Assembly: GCA_001515945.1 (NCBI GenBank)
Contig: LOER01000011.1
Coordinates: forward strand, 1 to 64,000
DNA from: Desulfitibacter sp. BRH_c19
GTDB lineage: Bacteria > Bacillota > DSM-16504 > Desulfitibacterales > Desulfitibacteraceae
Direction: 5' to 3'
Length of the DNA stretch: 64,000 nucleotides
Shown: positions 52,510-60,426 of the stretch, piece after piece
Layout of the letters: every line of letters starts with the position of its first letter
Numbering within the stretch: position 1 is the stretch's first letter
The notes under the pieces: generated by a model
What the model saw: the letters and a program-made list of their open reading frames with translations, nothing else
Databases searched by the model: none
What the model was told of the DNA's origin: nothing
Program-made: the position numbers and the translations under genes

Positions 52510-52600
52510 GTGAACAGCACCCTGTCAAGCTGACAGTAGAAATAATTAAAATTGACTTAAGCGGCGACTATGACAGGGGGTTTCTATTTATTTTTAATGC
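52510..52600 (+). other. Candidate structured leader upstream of the CNNM/CorC gene
   Basis: CACCCTGTCA (52512-52521) can pair with TGACAGGGGG (52570-52579), followed by TTTCTATTTATTTTT as a terminator-like tail. Between the arms an inner CTGTCAAGCTGACAG hairpin competes with the long stem. Two mutually exclusive folds ahead of a transporter-like gene suggest an attenuator; I do not recognise a named riboswitch class. Confidence 0.35.
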
Positions 52601-52657
52601 TATATGTCAATACTAAAGAGAGAAAGTATTAACCATTGGTTAGGAGGATACAACTAA

Positions 52658-53908
52658 ATGATTGCCCCATGGGAGTGGATTTTGCTTTTAAGTCTATTGT
52701 TGATGTCGTCTTTTTTCTCCGGTTCTGAAACTGCTCTTATGTCATTAAACCAATTAAGAGTGCACCATTTAGTTGAAAAAGGAACTAAAAATGCTTATTT
52801 AGTTGATAAACTACTATCCAATCCAAATAAGTTATTATCAACTATCTTGGTGGGTAATAACCTTGTTAATATAGGAGCCTCTGCATTAGCTACTTCTATC
52901 TCATTACGTCTTTTTGGCCAGGCGGGAGTTGGGATAGCTATAGGTATATTAACAGTCTTTATATTGATTTTTAGTGAAGTAACTCCTAAGACCTATGCTG
53001 CTACCAATAATGAGAAATTTGCACTAAAAATTGCGCCGGCAATTAATATTGCCCAAATAATTTTTTACCCTGTTGTTAAGTTGCTTGGCATAATTACAAG
53101 TATTCTTTTAAAAGTTTTAAGAGTTAAATCCGAGAGTAATGGAATTACAATTACTGAAGAAGAAATAATGACACTTGTGAACTTAGGCAAGAACCAAGGT
53201 TCAATAGAACCGGCAGAAGAAGAAATGATTACGAGTATTTTTGATCTTAATGATACTGTTGTTCGAGAAGTGATGATTCCGCGAGTCGATATTATTGGAA
53301 TACCAATCAAAGCAAGCTTAAAAGAAGCTTGGGATACTATTGTTGAAACCGACCACTCTAGGGTACCGGTTTACAAGGATAGCTTAGATAATATCATAGG
53401 TGTCCTCTATTCTAAGGATTTAATTAAATACGTTTATAACTTCGAAACTGGTAACATAAAGGATATTATGCGCCAGCCTTTCTTTGTGCCAGAAACAAAA
53501 AAAATTAGCAAATTACTAAAAGAACTTCGAAGAGAGAGGATCCACATTGCCATTGTTTTAGATGAATATGGTGGCACAGCTGGGTTGGCATTCTTAGAAG
53601 ATCTTATCGAAACCATAATTGGACCAATAGGCGATGAATATGATGATTTACTACTATTAATAGAGGAAACACAAAAAGGAGAATATATTGTAGACTCAAA
53701 GGTATCCTTAGACGAAATCAACCAACTTATGAATATAGACCTACCGCAAGAAGAACATGATACTATTGGTGGCCTAATTTTTCATTTGTTTGGGTATATT
53801 CCATCAAAAGGTGAAACGCTGGAGTTTTCAGATGTATTATTTACTATAGATGAAGTTGAACAAAATAGAATTAAAAGGATTATCATTAGGATCAACCCTA
53901 AAACATAA
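52658..53908 (+). CDS. Hemolysin-family CNNM/CorC-type membrane protein
   Basis: A 416-aa membrane protein. The N-terminal CNNM (DUF21) domain (about 1-185) has the FSGSETALMSLN motif (about 20-31) and three to four helices. Two CBS domains follow (about 205-325; MIPRVDIIGIP, and VLDEYGGTAGLAFLEDLIETIIG at about 300), then a CorC/HlyC transporter-associated domain (about 335-415). The family is tied to Mg2+/Co2+ transport or efflux. Convergent with prfC, only 10 nt apart. Confidence 0.92.
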   Translation: MIAPWEWILLLSLLLMSSFFSGSETALMSLNQLRVHHLVEKGTKNAYLVDKLLSNPNKLLSTILVGNNLVNIGASALATSISLRLFGQAGVGIAIGILTVFILIFSEVTPKTYAATNNEKFALKIAPAINIAQIIFYPVVKLLGIITSILLKVLRVKSESNGITITEEEIMTLVNLGKNQGSIEPAEEEMITSIFDLNDTVVREVMIPRVDIIGIPIKASLKEAWDTIVETDHSRVPVYKDSLDNIIGVLYSKDLIKYVYNFETGNIKDIMRQPFFVPETKKISKLLKELRRERIHIAIVLDEYGGTAGLAFLEDLIETIIGPIGDEYDDLLLLIEETQKGEYIVDSKVSLDEINQLMNIDLPQEEHDTIGGLIFHLFGYIPSKGETLEFSDVLFTIDEVEQNRIKRIIIRINPKT

Positions 53909-53918
53909 CTAAGTAGCT

Positions 53919-55547
53919 CTAACCTCTAATATACGTTACATCATTACTAACATCTTCTCTATTAATAGTTAGAAAATGTACCTTAGGGTTTTTTTCCATC
54001 ATCCATTCCAAATGGAAATCACTTTCAAATAAGGCTACCAAGTTTTTATCCTGGTCTTTTACAAAGAGACTATTAAAACTCTTTAGCTTCAATGGGTCTA
54101 TCTTTTCCTCGCTTTTTAACCAACGTGCAAACTGGTAGGGCAATCTTTCTATAACTAGCTCTACACCATATTCCCCTTTAAGCCTGTGTTGAAATACTTC
54201 GAACTGGAGTTCACCTACAACCCCTAAAACTATATTTTCCGTCCCCTGCAAAAAAGTTCTATAGATTTGTACAGCTCCTTCTTCAGATAACTGGTACATT
54301 CCTTTATAAAATTGCTTATGCTTCATGGCATCTTTGGTAGTTACCTTGGCAAAATGCTCAGGAGTAAATTGGGGCAGCTTTTCAAATTCAAACGAGCCAT
54401 TTGCTGTGAGGGTATCTCCAATTAAGAAAATTCCCGGGTCAAAGATACCAATAATATCCCCAGGATATGCCTCTTCTATAATATGACGTTCCTGGGCTAA
54501 AAATTGCTGAGGTTGAGCTAGCTTAATTTTCTTCCCTAAACGAATATGATTAACAGTCATATTTCGTTCAAACACCCCTGAACAAATTCGTAAAAAGGCA
54601 AGCCTATCCCGGTGGGCAGGATTCATATTCGCCTGGATTTTAAAGATAAACCCAGAAAATTCATTTTCTATTGGATCTATTAATCCCACATTGCTTTTTC
54701 TTGGTCCAGGAGCTGGAGCAAGTTCTAGAAATTCATCTAAAAAGGTTTGTACACCAAAGTTAGTCAAAGCACTACCGAAAAAGACAGGACTAAGTTTACC
54801 TTGGTTTATCTTTTCCAAATCAAATGGATCACCAGCAATATCTAATAGCTCAATGTCATCATTAAGCTGTTTGTAATGCGCCTCGCTTAATAAATCCTTA
54901 ACGACTGGGTCAGTAATTCCATTATCGCCAAGTTGGATGATTTTGCTCTTATTATCACCATCAAAAAGTTCCAATCTATTATTTTGCCTATCAAAAATAC
55001 CTACAAAATCAGAGCCCATTCCAATAGGCCAATTAAGTGGACATGAACGAATGCCTAATACTTGTTCTAACTCCTCTAGTAATTCTAGAGGGTCCTTGCC
55101 ATATCGATCCATTTTATTAATAAAGGTAAAGACAGGGATGTTTTGCATACGACAAACCTGAAAAAGTTTTACTGTTTGTGCTTCCACTCCTTTAGCTACA
55201 TCTATTAGCATAACTGCGCTATCTGCTGCTGTAAGAGTACGATATGTGTCTTCACTAAAGTCCTGATGTCCAGGTGTATCTAAGATATTAATATCATGCT
55301 CTTTATAAGAAAACTGCATTACACTAGAAGTAACTGAGATGCCTCGTTGTTTTTCTATTTCCATCCAGTCTGAGGTAGCAAACTTTTTAGCCTTTCTTCC
55401 TTTTACTGTGCCAGCTAACCTGATGGCTCCACCAAAAAGAAGCATCTTTTCTGTCAATGTGGTTTTACCAGCATCAGGGTGAGATATAATAGCGAAAGTA
55501 CGTCTGTTTTTTACTTTGGTTTTTAGGTCGTGCCTTGTAGTAGTCAT
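53919..55547 (-). CDS. prfC: Peptide chain release factor 3
   Basis: GTPase that recycles RF1/RF2 from the ribosome after termination. The 542-aa protein has G1 SHPDAGKTTLTEK (about 22-34), the switch region KQRGISVTSS (about 67-76), G3 DTPGHQDFS (about 91-99) and G4 NKMDR (about 144-148). The FDRQNNRLELF segment and C-terminal EFG-III-like domain distinguish RF3 from EF-G. prfC is not universal in Clostridia. Monocistronic, convergent with the CNNM gene. Confidence 0.95.
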   Translation of the reverse strand: MTTTRHDLKTKVKNRRTFAIISHPDAGKTTLTEKMLLFGGAIRLAGTVKGRKAKKFATSDWMEIEKQRGISVTSSVMQFSYKEHDINILDTPGHQDFSEDTYRTLTAADSAVMLIDVAKGVEAQTVKLFQVCRMQNIPVFTFINKMDRYGKDPLELLEELEQVLGIRSCPLNWPIGMGSDFVGIFDRQNNRLELFDGDNKSKIIQLGDNGITDPVVKDLLSEAHYKQLNDDIELLDIAGDPFDLEKINQGKLSPVFFGSALTNFGVQTFLDEFLELAPAPGPRKSNVGLIDPIENEFSGFIFKIQANMNPAHRDRLAFLRICSGVFERNMTVNHIRLGKKIKLAQPQQFLAQERHIIEEAYPGDIIGIFDPGIFLIGDTLTANGSFEFEKLPQFTPEHFAKVTTKDAMKHKQFYKGMYQLSEEGAVQIYRTFLQGTENIVLGVVGELQFEVFQHRLKGEYGVELVIERLPYQFARWLKSEEKIDPLKLKSFNSLFVKDQDKNLVALFESDFHLEWMMEKNPKVHFLTINREDVSNDVTYIRG

Positions 55548-55681
55548 GGGTATTACCCTTTCTATAATGAAATCATGTAGTTACAAACAGGAATAAGCTT
55601 TTTACATACATAATGGATATGGAATTCTTAATATACACCATAATAATATAGCACAATATAAATAGGTTGTACAATATTTAA

Positions 55682-55700
55682 GAATAACAATTGGTTATTC
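55682..55700. promoter_or_regulatory. Palindromic operator-like site
   Basis: GAATAAC and GTTATTC flank AATTG in the gap between divergent prfC and the excisionase-like gene. A 19-bp palindrome of this kind fits a dimeric repressor. A candidate -10 (TATAAT, 55768-55773) lies 68 bp downstream. Confidence 0.45.
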
Positions 55701-55809
55701 AAAGTATTCATTTATAACTGAGCAAAACTAGGACAAAAATTACCCTTTTAAAATAAATTAAATATGCTATAATATAACTTGAAACAACTAGGAAAGGGGT
55801 TTAATCCAA

Positions 55810-55992
55810 ATGGAGAAAGATATAATGACTATTACACAAGTGGCTAAGTATCTTCAAATTAGTGAGGTAACAACATATAAATTGGTCAATGAAGGTAAAA
55901 TGAAAGCCTTTAAAATTGGCCGGCATTGGCGTGTGAAAAGAGATGATTTAGATGAATATATTGAAAAACTAAAAAATGGTGAGCGTTTATAA
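55810..55992 (+). CDS. Excisionase-family (HTH_17, MerR-like) DNA-binding protein
   Basis: A 60-aa winged-helix DNA-binding protein. MTITQVAKYLQISEVTTYKLV (helix-turn-helix) and IGRHWRVKRDDLDEYI are the family signature. Such proteins are found in mobile elements as excisionases but also as free-standing regulators. No integrase or recombinase is beside it, so its role is open. AGGAAAGGGG ribosome site. Confidence 0.85.
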   Translation: MEKDIMTITQVAKYLQISEVTTYKLVNEGKMKAFKIGRHWRVKRDDLDEYIEKLKNGERL

Positions 55993-56348
55993 CTATTTAG
56001 AAAATGAAAGACCTCCTTGGCTATTTGAGCAGGGATTAGCTATGGTAAAAATCAAGTTAACTGCTATATGTTGCAATGACTAGAGCAATGCATAAACTAT
56101 TTGTTTATAATATTAATCTAACAGGAAAACGGGATTAAATATAGAATAATATCAATACTGACTAAAAAACAGGTGTGTCCTTCGGCGCTTGTTTTTTGTT
56201 ATACTATCAGAAAGTATAAGTTCAAACAAGGTAGATAGTATTCACAAAGACTAAGGCTTCCACCCGCGTCTAAGGACTTGGCGGAAGCCAAGTTTTGTTT
56301 TATCTAATAGAGAAAATGTTAGTGAATAAGTGGGGAGTATCAAATTTA
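55993..56348. other. Intergenic region with terminator, repeat and hairpin
   Basis: No gene. It holds a terminator-like hairpin with a TTCG loop (about 56169-56195, AACAGGTGTGTC/GGCGCTTGTT), a copy of the post-terminator repeat (56201-56220), and a hairpin GGCTTCCACCC/GGCGGAAGCC (56252-56290) that overlaps the upstream edge of the following hydrolase frame. The last hairpin resembles sequences I associate with Bacillus insertion-sequence ends; that is from memory and unproven. Confidence 0.45.
56201..56220 (+). repeat. Post-terminator repeat, copy 3
   Basis: ATACTATCAGAAAGTATAAG, itself an imperfect palindrome (ATACT/AGTAT), directly after a terminator-like hairpin. Compare 19028 and 28701. 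Confidence 0.5.
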
Positions 56349-58586
56349 ATGGAAAGTTCAAGTGTTTTATTAATTAAATTAAGGATGGTATTTTCTTGGT
56401 TAAAAAACCGAATGGATAAAACACCAGTGAATGATGCGCAATTAAAAATGATGATGCTTTCGTTATGGTTAATGACGTTCATCGCAGCTAGCATCGCTAG
56501 TTTGGCTGCACCTACAGGATTTGGTGTATATCTAGATCTTTTCATATTTTTGTTCGTTAATTCAGTTTTGTTCCTATTAACAACCGCTATGATTGGTTTT
56601 CTACTTTCGTTATTGTATATTCCTCTACCGCGGTTGTTTATAGGGAGTTTATTTTATACAGTTTTTCTCACTTATTTTATTTTATCAGAAGCAAACTTAG
56701 GATCTTTGTTTTCTTGGCTAATTACAGCCGTTTATTTAGTATCTGGCCTTTGCCTGGGGATTATATTAACGATCTATCGATCAAACCGGATGACTCCGAT
56801 TAAAAAAGTAGTAGGATCTATTTTTCCTGCGTTTTTCATATTATTTGTATTGATTTGGTCTCCATCGATTGGGAATGATCAAGTAGAGAGATCCTTTAAA
56901 GAAAATGACTACATTACCCCGTTGGCTGTTGAAAATCCTGCTGAACTAGGGGACTACTCGATTCAAAATTTTACATATGGAAATGGATCAGACAAACAAC
57001 GTCAAGAATTCGGCAATCATGCAGATGTATTATCTAACTCTGTTGATGGTTCAGATTACATAAAGGAGTGGCATAGTTTCAGAAAATTTTTCTGGGGATT
57101 TGATGAAAAGGAACTGCCAGTTAATGGTCGAGTCTGGATGCCTGAAGGTGAAAAACGGTTTCCTCTCGTTTTGATGGTTCACGGAAACCATGTTATGGAA
57201 GACTTCTCTGATGCTGGATATGAGTATTTAGGCGAGCTATTAGCAAGTAGAGGCTATATTGCTGTATCTGTAGATCAAAATTTTCTAAACTATTCAAGTT
57301 GGACCGGGATTCCCAAAGAGGATATGAAGTTGCGAGCATGGATCTTGATACAACATCTATTACAAATAAATAAGTACAAGGAAATGCCAGAAACACCGTT
57401 TTATCAAAAAGTAGATATGCATCGTGTAGCAGTTATGGGTCATTCCCGTGGTGGGCAAGCAGCAGCCATGGTGGGCGATTATCAGAAATGGTTTGATGAT
57501 ATCCCTTCCATAGGTGGAATGGAGGACATTGAAATCCAGGCTGTGATTGGAATTGCTCCTACAGATCGGCAAGTAGATGGTAGGAGGGCTGAATTAAATA
57601 GCGTGTCTTATTTGACTCTACATGGAGCCCGTGATGGGGATGTCCATAATTACCACGGTGACCGCCAATTTTCCAGAACATCGATAGGAAATGGTGCTGA
57701 CCATTTTAAAGCAGGTGTTTATATTGCTGAGGCGAATCATAGCCAATTTAATGAAGATTGGGGCAGAATGGATCAGAAGCTTCCAGGCGGATTGTTTCTT
57801 AAATACAGTCAAATTATGGATGCTACTGACCAAAGGGAAGTGGCGAAAGTGTATATTTCTGCTTTTATTGAAAGTACCTTAGGTGGTAATGATCAGTATA
57901 TGCCATTGTTTCGTGATGTGCGTTATGGAAATGAATGGCTACCGAATACACAATATGTGACAAGGTTCGAAAATAGTGGATTTCACCCCTTAGTGAACTT
58001 TAACAAAACGACTAATAGAACAAAATTTTCCGAAGGAATTACAGCTGAAGGGATTGGTTTTGATGTTTGGGAAATTCAATCAGAAGTCAATCGAGCCGGA
58101 AATAAAAAACAAAAGCAAGGAATGGTGTTCGAATGGGAGGATACTGGAACTTACTCATTATTTATTCCAGAGGATTATGGAGAGGAACATTTAGTAGGTC
58201 CTTTTGAAAGTTTTTATTTCTCAATGGCCAATATGGAAGATGATGAGGATGATGCCACGACTGTCCCAAAATTAGATGTGACGTTAGAAACGAGGAATGG
58301 GAAAACAGCGAAGGTTCCTCTCGAAAGGTTTAGGGAAATTATGCCTTCTATTCACACTCAATATACAAGAAACCGCTATTTAGAGGACATCTTAAAAAAA
58401 GGAAAATATAGTGAATCGACTGAGGCGGTATTTCAAACGTATGAAATACCTTTGGAAGCCTTTAAAGAATTGAAACCAGATCTTCAATTACAAGAAATTG
58501 AAAAAATAACAGTATCCTTTACAGATGGACCGGGCAAATTGATGGTGGATGACATTGGTTTTATAAAAGCAGATGGAGCGAAATAG
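56349..58586 (+). CDS. Alpha/beta-hydrolase with N-terminal multi-helix membrane domain
   Basis: A 745-aa membrane-bound hydrolase. The N-terminal 175 residues have about five helices. The hydrolase domain (about 255-520) has FPLVLMVHGNHV (oxyanion region), the nucleophile Ser366 in MGHSRGGQ, HGARDGDV with the likely acid, and EANHSQF with the likely histidine. A beta-rich C-terminal domain (about 525-745) ends in KLMVDDIGFI. This resembles lipase/PHB-depolymerase-like proteins of Bacillus; the substrate is unknown. ATG 56349 follows GGGGAGT. Base usage is slightly richer in G+C than neighbours, and remnants and repeats surround it, suggesting transfer. Confidence 0.75.
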   Translation: MESSSVLLIKLRMVFSWLKNRMDKTPVNDAQLKMMMLSLWLMTFIAASIASLAAPTGFGVYLDLFIFLFVNSVLFLLTTAMIGFLLSLLYIPLPRLFIGSLFYTVFLTYFILSEANLGSLFSWLITAVYLVSGLCLGIILTIYRSNRMTPIKKVVGSIFPAFFILFVLIWSPSIGNDQVERSFKENDYITPLAVENPAELGDYSIQNFTYGNGSDKQRQEFGNHADVLSNSVDGSDYIKEWHSFRKFFWGFDEKELPVNGRVWMPEGEKRFPLVLMVHGNHVMEDFSDAGYEYLGELLASRGYIAVSVDQNFLNYSSWTGIPKEDMKLRAWILIQHLLQINKYKEMPETPFYQKVDMHRVAVMGHSRGGQAAAMVGDYQKWFDDIPSIGGMEDIEIQAVIGIAPTDRQVDGRRAELNSVSYLTLHGARDGDVHNYHGDRQFSRTSIGNGADHFKAGVYIAEANHSQFNEDWGRMDQKLPGGLFLKYSQIMDATDQREVAKVYISAFIESTLGGNDQYMPLFRDVRYGNEWLPNTQYVTRFENSGFHPLVNFNKTTNRTKFSEGITAEGIGFDVWEIQSEVNRAGNKKQKQGMVFEWEDTGTYSLFIPEDYGEEHLVGPFESFYFSMANMEDDEDDATTVPKLDVTLETRNGKTAKVPLERFREIMPSIHTQYTRNRYLEDILKKGKYSESTEAVFQTYEIPLEAFKELKPDLQLQEIEKITVSFTDGPGKLMVDDIGFIKADGAK

Positions 58587-58615
58587 AAAAGAAAGTAGTT
58601 GAGGAGCCGATTTCT

Positions 58616-58896
58616 AAGGAAAGCCAAGAGTAGAGGAACCAAACGTATATATTCCTACCCATCAGGGACTGCATGGTGAAGTTGTTGAAACAATTCAGCA
58701 CCTTGAAATTGGGGGTATCATTCAAACGCGCTCAGGACGCTTCCGTAACACCGATGAGAGTTATAACCATAATCTGTTTTTGGTTGACAATTCCACTCTG
58801 CAGCTGGCACAGAATGCTCCTAACTGCTTTGTTTATTATTCTGATTTGGTGGATGTGGATACCCGCTTATTCAAGCCCCAATATTTTATCAAATAA
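58616..58896 (+). pseudogene. 3' remnant of an unidentified gene
   Basis: After an in-frame TAA at about 58613, about 93 codons stay open to the TAA at 58894 and read like real protein (VYIPTHQGLHGEVVETIQHL, then GRFRNTDESYNHNLFLVDN, then FVYYSDLVDVDTRLFKPQYF). There is no start codon with a ribosome site, so this is the tail of a truncated gene. I do not recognise the family. An overlapping frame in another phase is rich in hydrophobic residues and less protein-like. Confidence 0.5.
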
Positions 58897-58927
58897 GTGG
58901 GAGCCAAGTCAGCTATTTTGGACTAAA

Positions 58928-59045
58928 AGTGAACTCGCAGCCAAAGCTGAACATCGGGGAATCAGATGGAGACTCTACTCCACCTGATTTAGAGCCCACT
59001 TATAGAAGTGGGGGGTCTTAACCCATAAAATATTTTGGATAAAAT
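58928..59045 (+). repeat. Dispersed hairpin element, copy C (type 2)
   Basis: Same 5' end (AGTGAACTCG, AACATCGGGGAATCAGATGG) and same tail (GGTCTTAACCCATAAAATATT) as copies A and B, but the middle hairpin is replaced by AGCCCACTTATAGAAGTGGGG. It lies 32 nt after the remnant gene. Confidence 0.82.
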
Positions 59046-59135
59046 AAGCACAAAAATAACTAACGTGGATTAAAAGAAGGCTAAAAATACATACTAATAA
59101 TGTATTATTTTATTAAACTATGAAGGAGGATTTGT

Positions 59136-59351
59136 ATGAGGAAAATTACTACCGGTGAAAAGTTGCAGTTTCGTGAATTATTACAAATGGAGTCTATATC
59201 TCTAGCGAAGGCTAAGGCAATTAGCACTTTAATCGAGGATGAAGAATTAAAAACTTTGTCTACGTCTGGAATCGAAGCGTCAGAAGCTAGAATCAAAGGA
59301 ATACAGCAATTTATTAATGAAAATGATATTGTTTCAATGGAGGTGAACTAA
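59136..59351 (+). CDS. Small helical protein, coat-gene partner
   Basis: A 71-aa soluble helical protein (KLQFRELLQMESISLAKAKA; EASEARIKGIQQFINEND). It lies 1 nt before a CotF-like gene and has an AAGGAGG ribosome site. I recognise it only as the small first partner often found with spore coat F-domain genes; its function is unknown. Confidence 0.65.
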   Translation: MRKITTGEKLQFRELLQMESISLAKAKAISTLIEDEELKTLSTSGIEASEARIKGIQQFINENDIVSMEVN

Positions 59352-59352
59352 C

Positions 59353-59655
59353 ATGTCTTTATTTGATAAAGTTAAAAATAATGGTGAGTTAAAACTTAGT
59401 GATAAGGTAATTGTTAATGATGCCTTAATGGGGCTCAAAGGGCTATCAACGGGATATCTAGGGGCTACTCTAGAATCATGTACACCAGAGGTACGGCGTT
59501 TACATTCCGAGTATTTGACCCAAAGTGTGCTGGCACATGAAGGTTTGACAGCATTGGCTATAAAAAAAGGGTGGTACCAGCCTTATAATCATCCTGAGGA
59601 ACAAATTTCCCAGGCCATTCAAGATTCACAATGGGTATTAAATACACAGGCTTGA
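59353..59655 (+). CDS. CotF-like spore coat protein
   Basis: A 100-aa ferritin-like helical protein. The segments DALMGLKGLSTGYLGATLES (about 24-43), RRLHSEYLTQSVLAHEGLT (about 48-66), and the C-terminal KKGWYQPYNHPEEQ (about 72-85) match the coat F domain family. Such proteins belong to the spore coat of Bacillus and Clostridia. The preceding small gene is co-transcribed. Confidence 0.82.
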   Translation: MSLFDKVKNNGELKLSDKVIVNDALMGLKGLSTGYLGATLESCTPEVRRLHSEYLTQSVLAHEGLTALAIKKGWYQPYNHPEEQISQAIQDSQWVLNTQA

Positions 59656-59661
59656 CATAAA

Positions 59662-59726
59662 AAAGACCCTCTTTATTAAAATGTCCTTCAGTAAAGTGAG
59701 ACATTTAATATTTGAGGGTCATTTTT
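59662..59726. terminator. Branched terminator between convergent genes
   Basis: Outer stem GACCCTC (59665-59671) with GAGGGTC (59714-59720), inner stem ATTAAAATGTC (about 59676-59686) with GACATTTAAT (59700-59709), then TTTTT. Serves the coat gene and perhaps the DUF2512 gene on the other strand. Confidence 0.82.
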
Positions 59727-59743
59727 CATGATGAAATATTGCT

Positions 59744-60094
59744 CTATGGGGCCACTTTATCTGATTTTATGAGGAATTGATGGAAGAAAAATTCTCCAGC
59801 GGCAATAAGAATTGCAAAAATCACTAGACTTGTTAGGCTAACCACAAAAGCTGGAATAAGTAAACTGATAATATATGCTACTAATGCGCCCATCACTCCA
59901 TCACCAACAGATGCAACAATATTACCGAACTTAGGAAGTACCACTAAATCCCCAGCGAGGTAGTTTAAGACAGTCCCAATTACCCCTACAAAAAGTACCC
60001 AACTTAAAAGGTTACCATCCATTAAACCAAAAGTAAGCCATCCAAAAACAAGGGTCATTAAAAACTTTATTAATAAGGCAGTTATCGTAGTCAC
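59744..60094 (-). CDS. DUF2512 (YndM-like) membrane protein
   Basis: A 116-aa protein with four transmembrane helices and almost no soluble part, the layout of DUF2512/YndM proteins common in spore formers. Features include KFLMTLVFGWLTFGL (helix 1) and DLVVLPKFGNIVASVGDG in the middle loop. GTG at 60094 is 9 nt after GGAGG (60104-60108); ATG at 60100 is only 3 nt after it, so GTG is preferred. Function unknown. Confidence 0.75.
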   Translation of the reverse strand: MTTITALLIKFLMTLVFGWLTFGLMDGNLLSWVLFVGVIGTVLNYLAGDLVVLPKFGNIVASVGDGVMGALVAYIISLLIPAFVVSLTSLVIFAILIAAGEFFFHQFLIKSDKVAP

Positions 60095-60100
60095 GTACAT

Positions 60101-60426
60101 TCACCTCCTTTTCTAATCTAGCTAAAACTTTCCCCAAACTTAAGCTTTTTATACTTCTTGCCTGGTATCCAGCGATATTATAGTTTACAATTATCCTGAC
60201 GTAGGTGTTTTAGTATAGGCTGTCCTAAAGATTGGTACGGAGTTATTAACACTTAAAGTAATTTTTATAATGGGCAGGAAATGTAAATCCTTTTGGAGAA
60301 ATTGTCCAAATATATAGTTTTGGAATACCTTAAAAAACAACTAGATTATGCAAACAGATAGCTAGAGTTTTTGTGAAATATAAAGCAATGAGAAGGTACC
60401 TCAAACAAATATTAAAGGAGTAAGAA
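60101..60426. other. Divergent intergenic region
   Basis: About 326 nt between the DUF2512 gene and the lipid kinase gene. I see AT-rich promoter-like DNA, but no named regulatory element, small gene or strong hairpin. Confidence 0.35.

Noticed and set aside
55810-55992. Integrated phage or plasmid next to the excisionase-like gene
   Set aside because: No integrase, phage structural genes or attachment repeats were seen nearby; prfC and housekeeping genes surround it.
58673-58987. 104-aa hydrophobic frame in the gene remnant
   Set aside because: It runs in another phase across the remnant and into element copy C; the remnant frame reads much more like protein.
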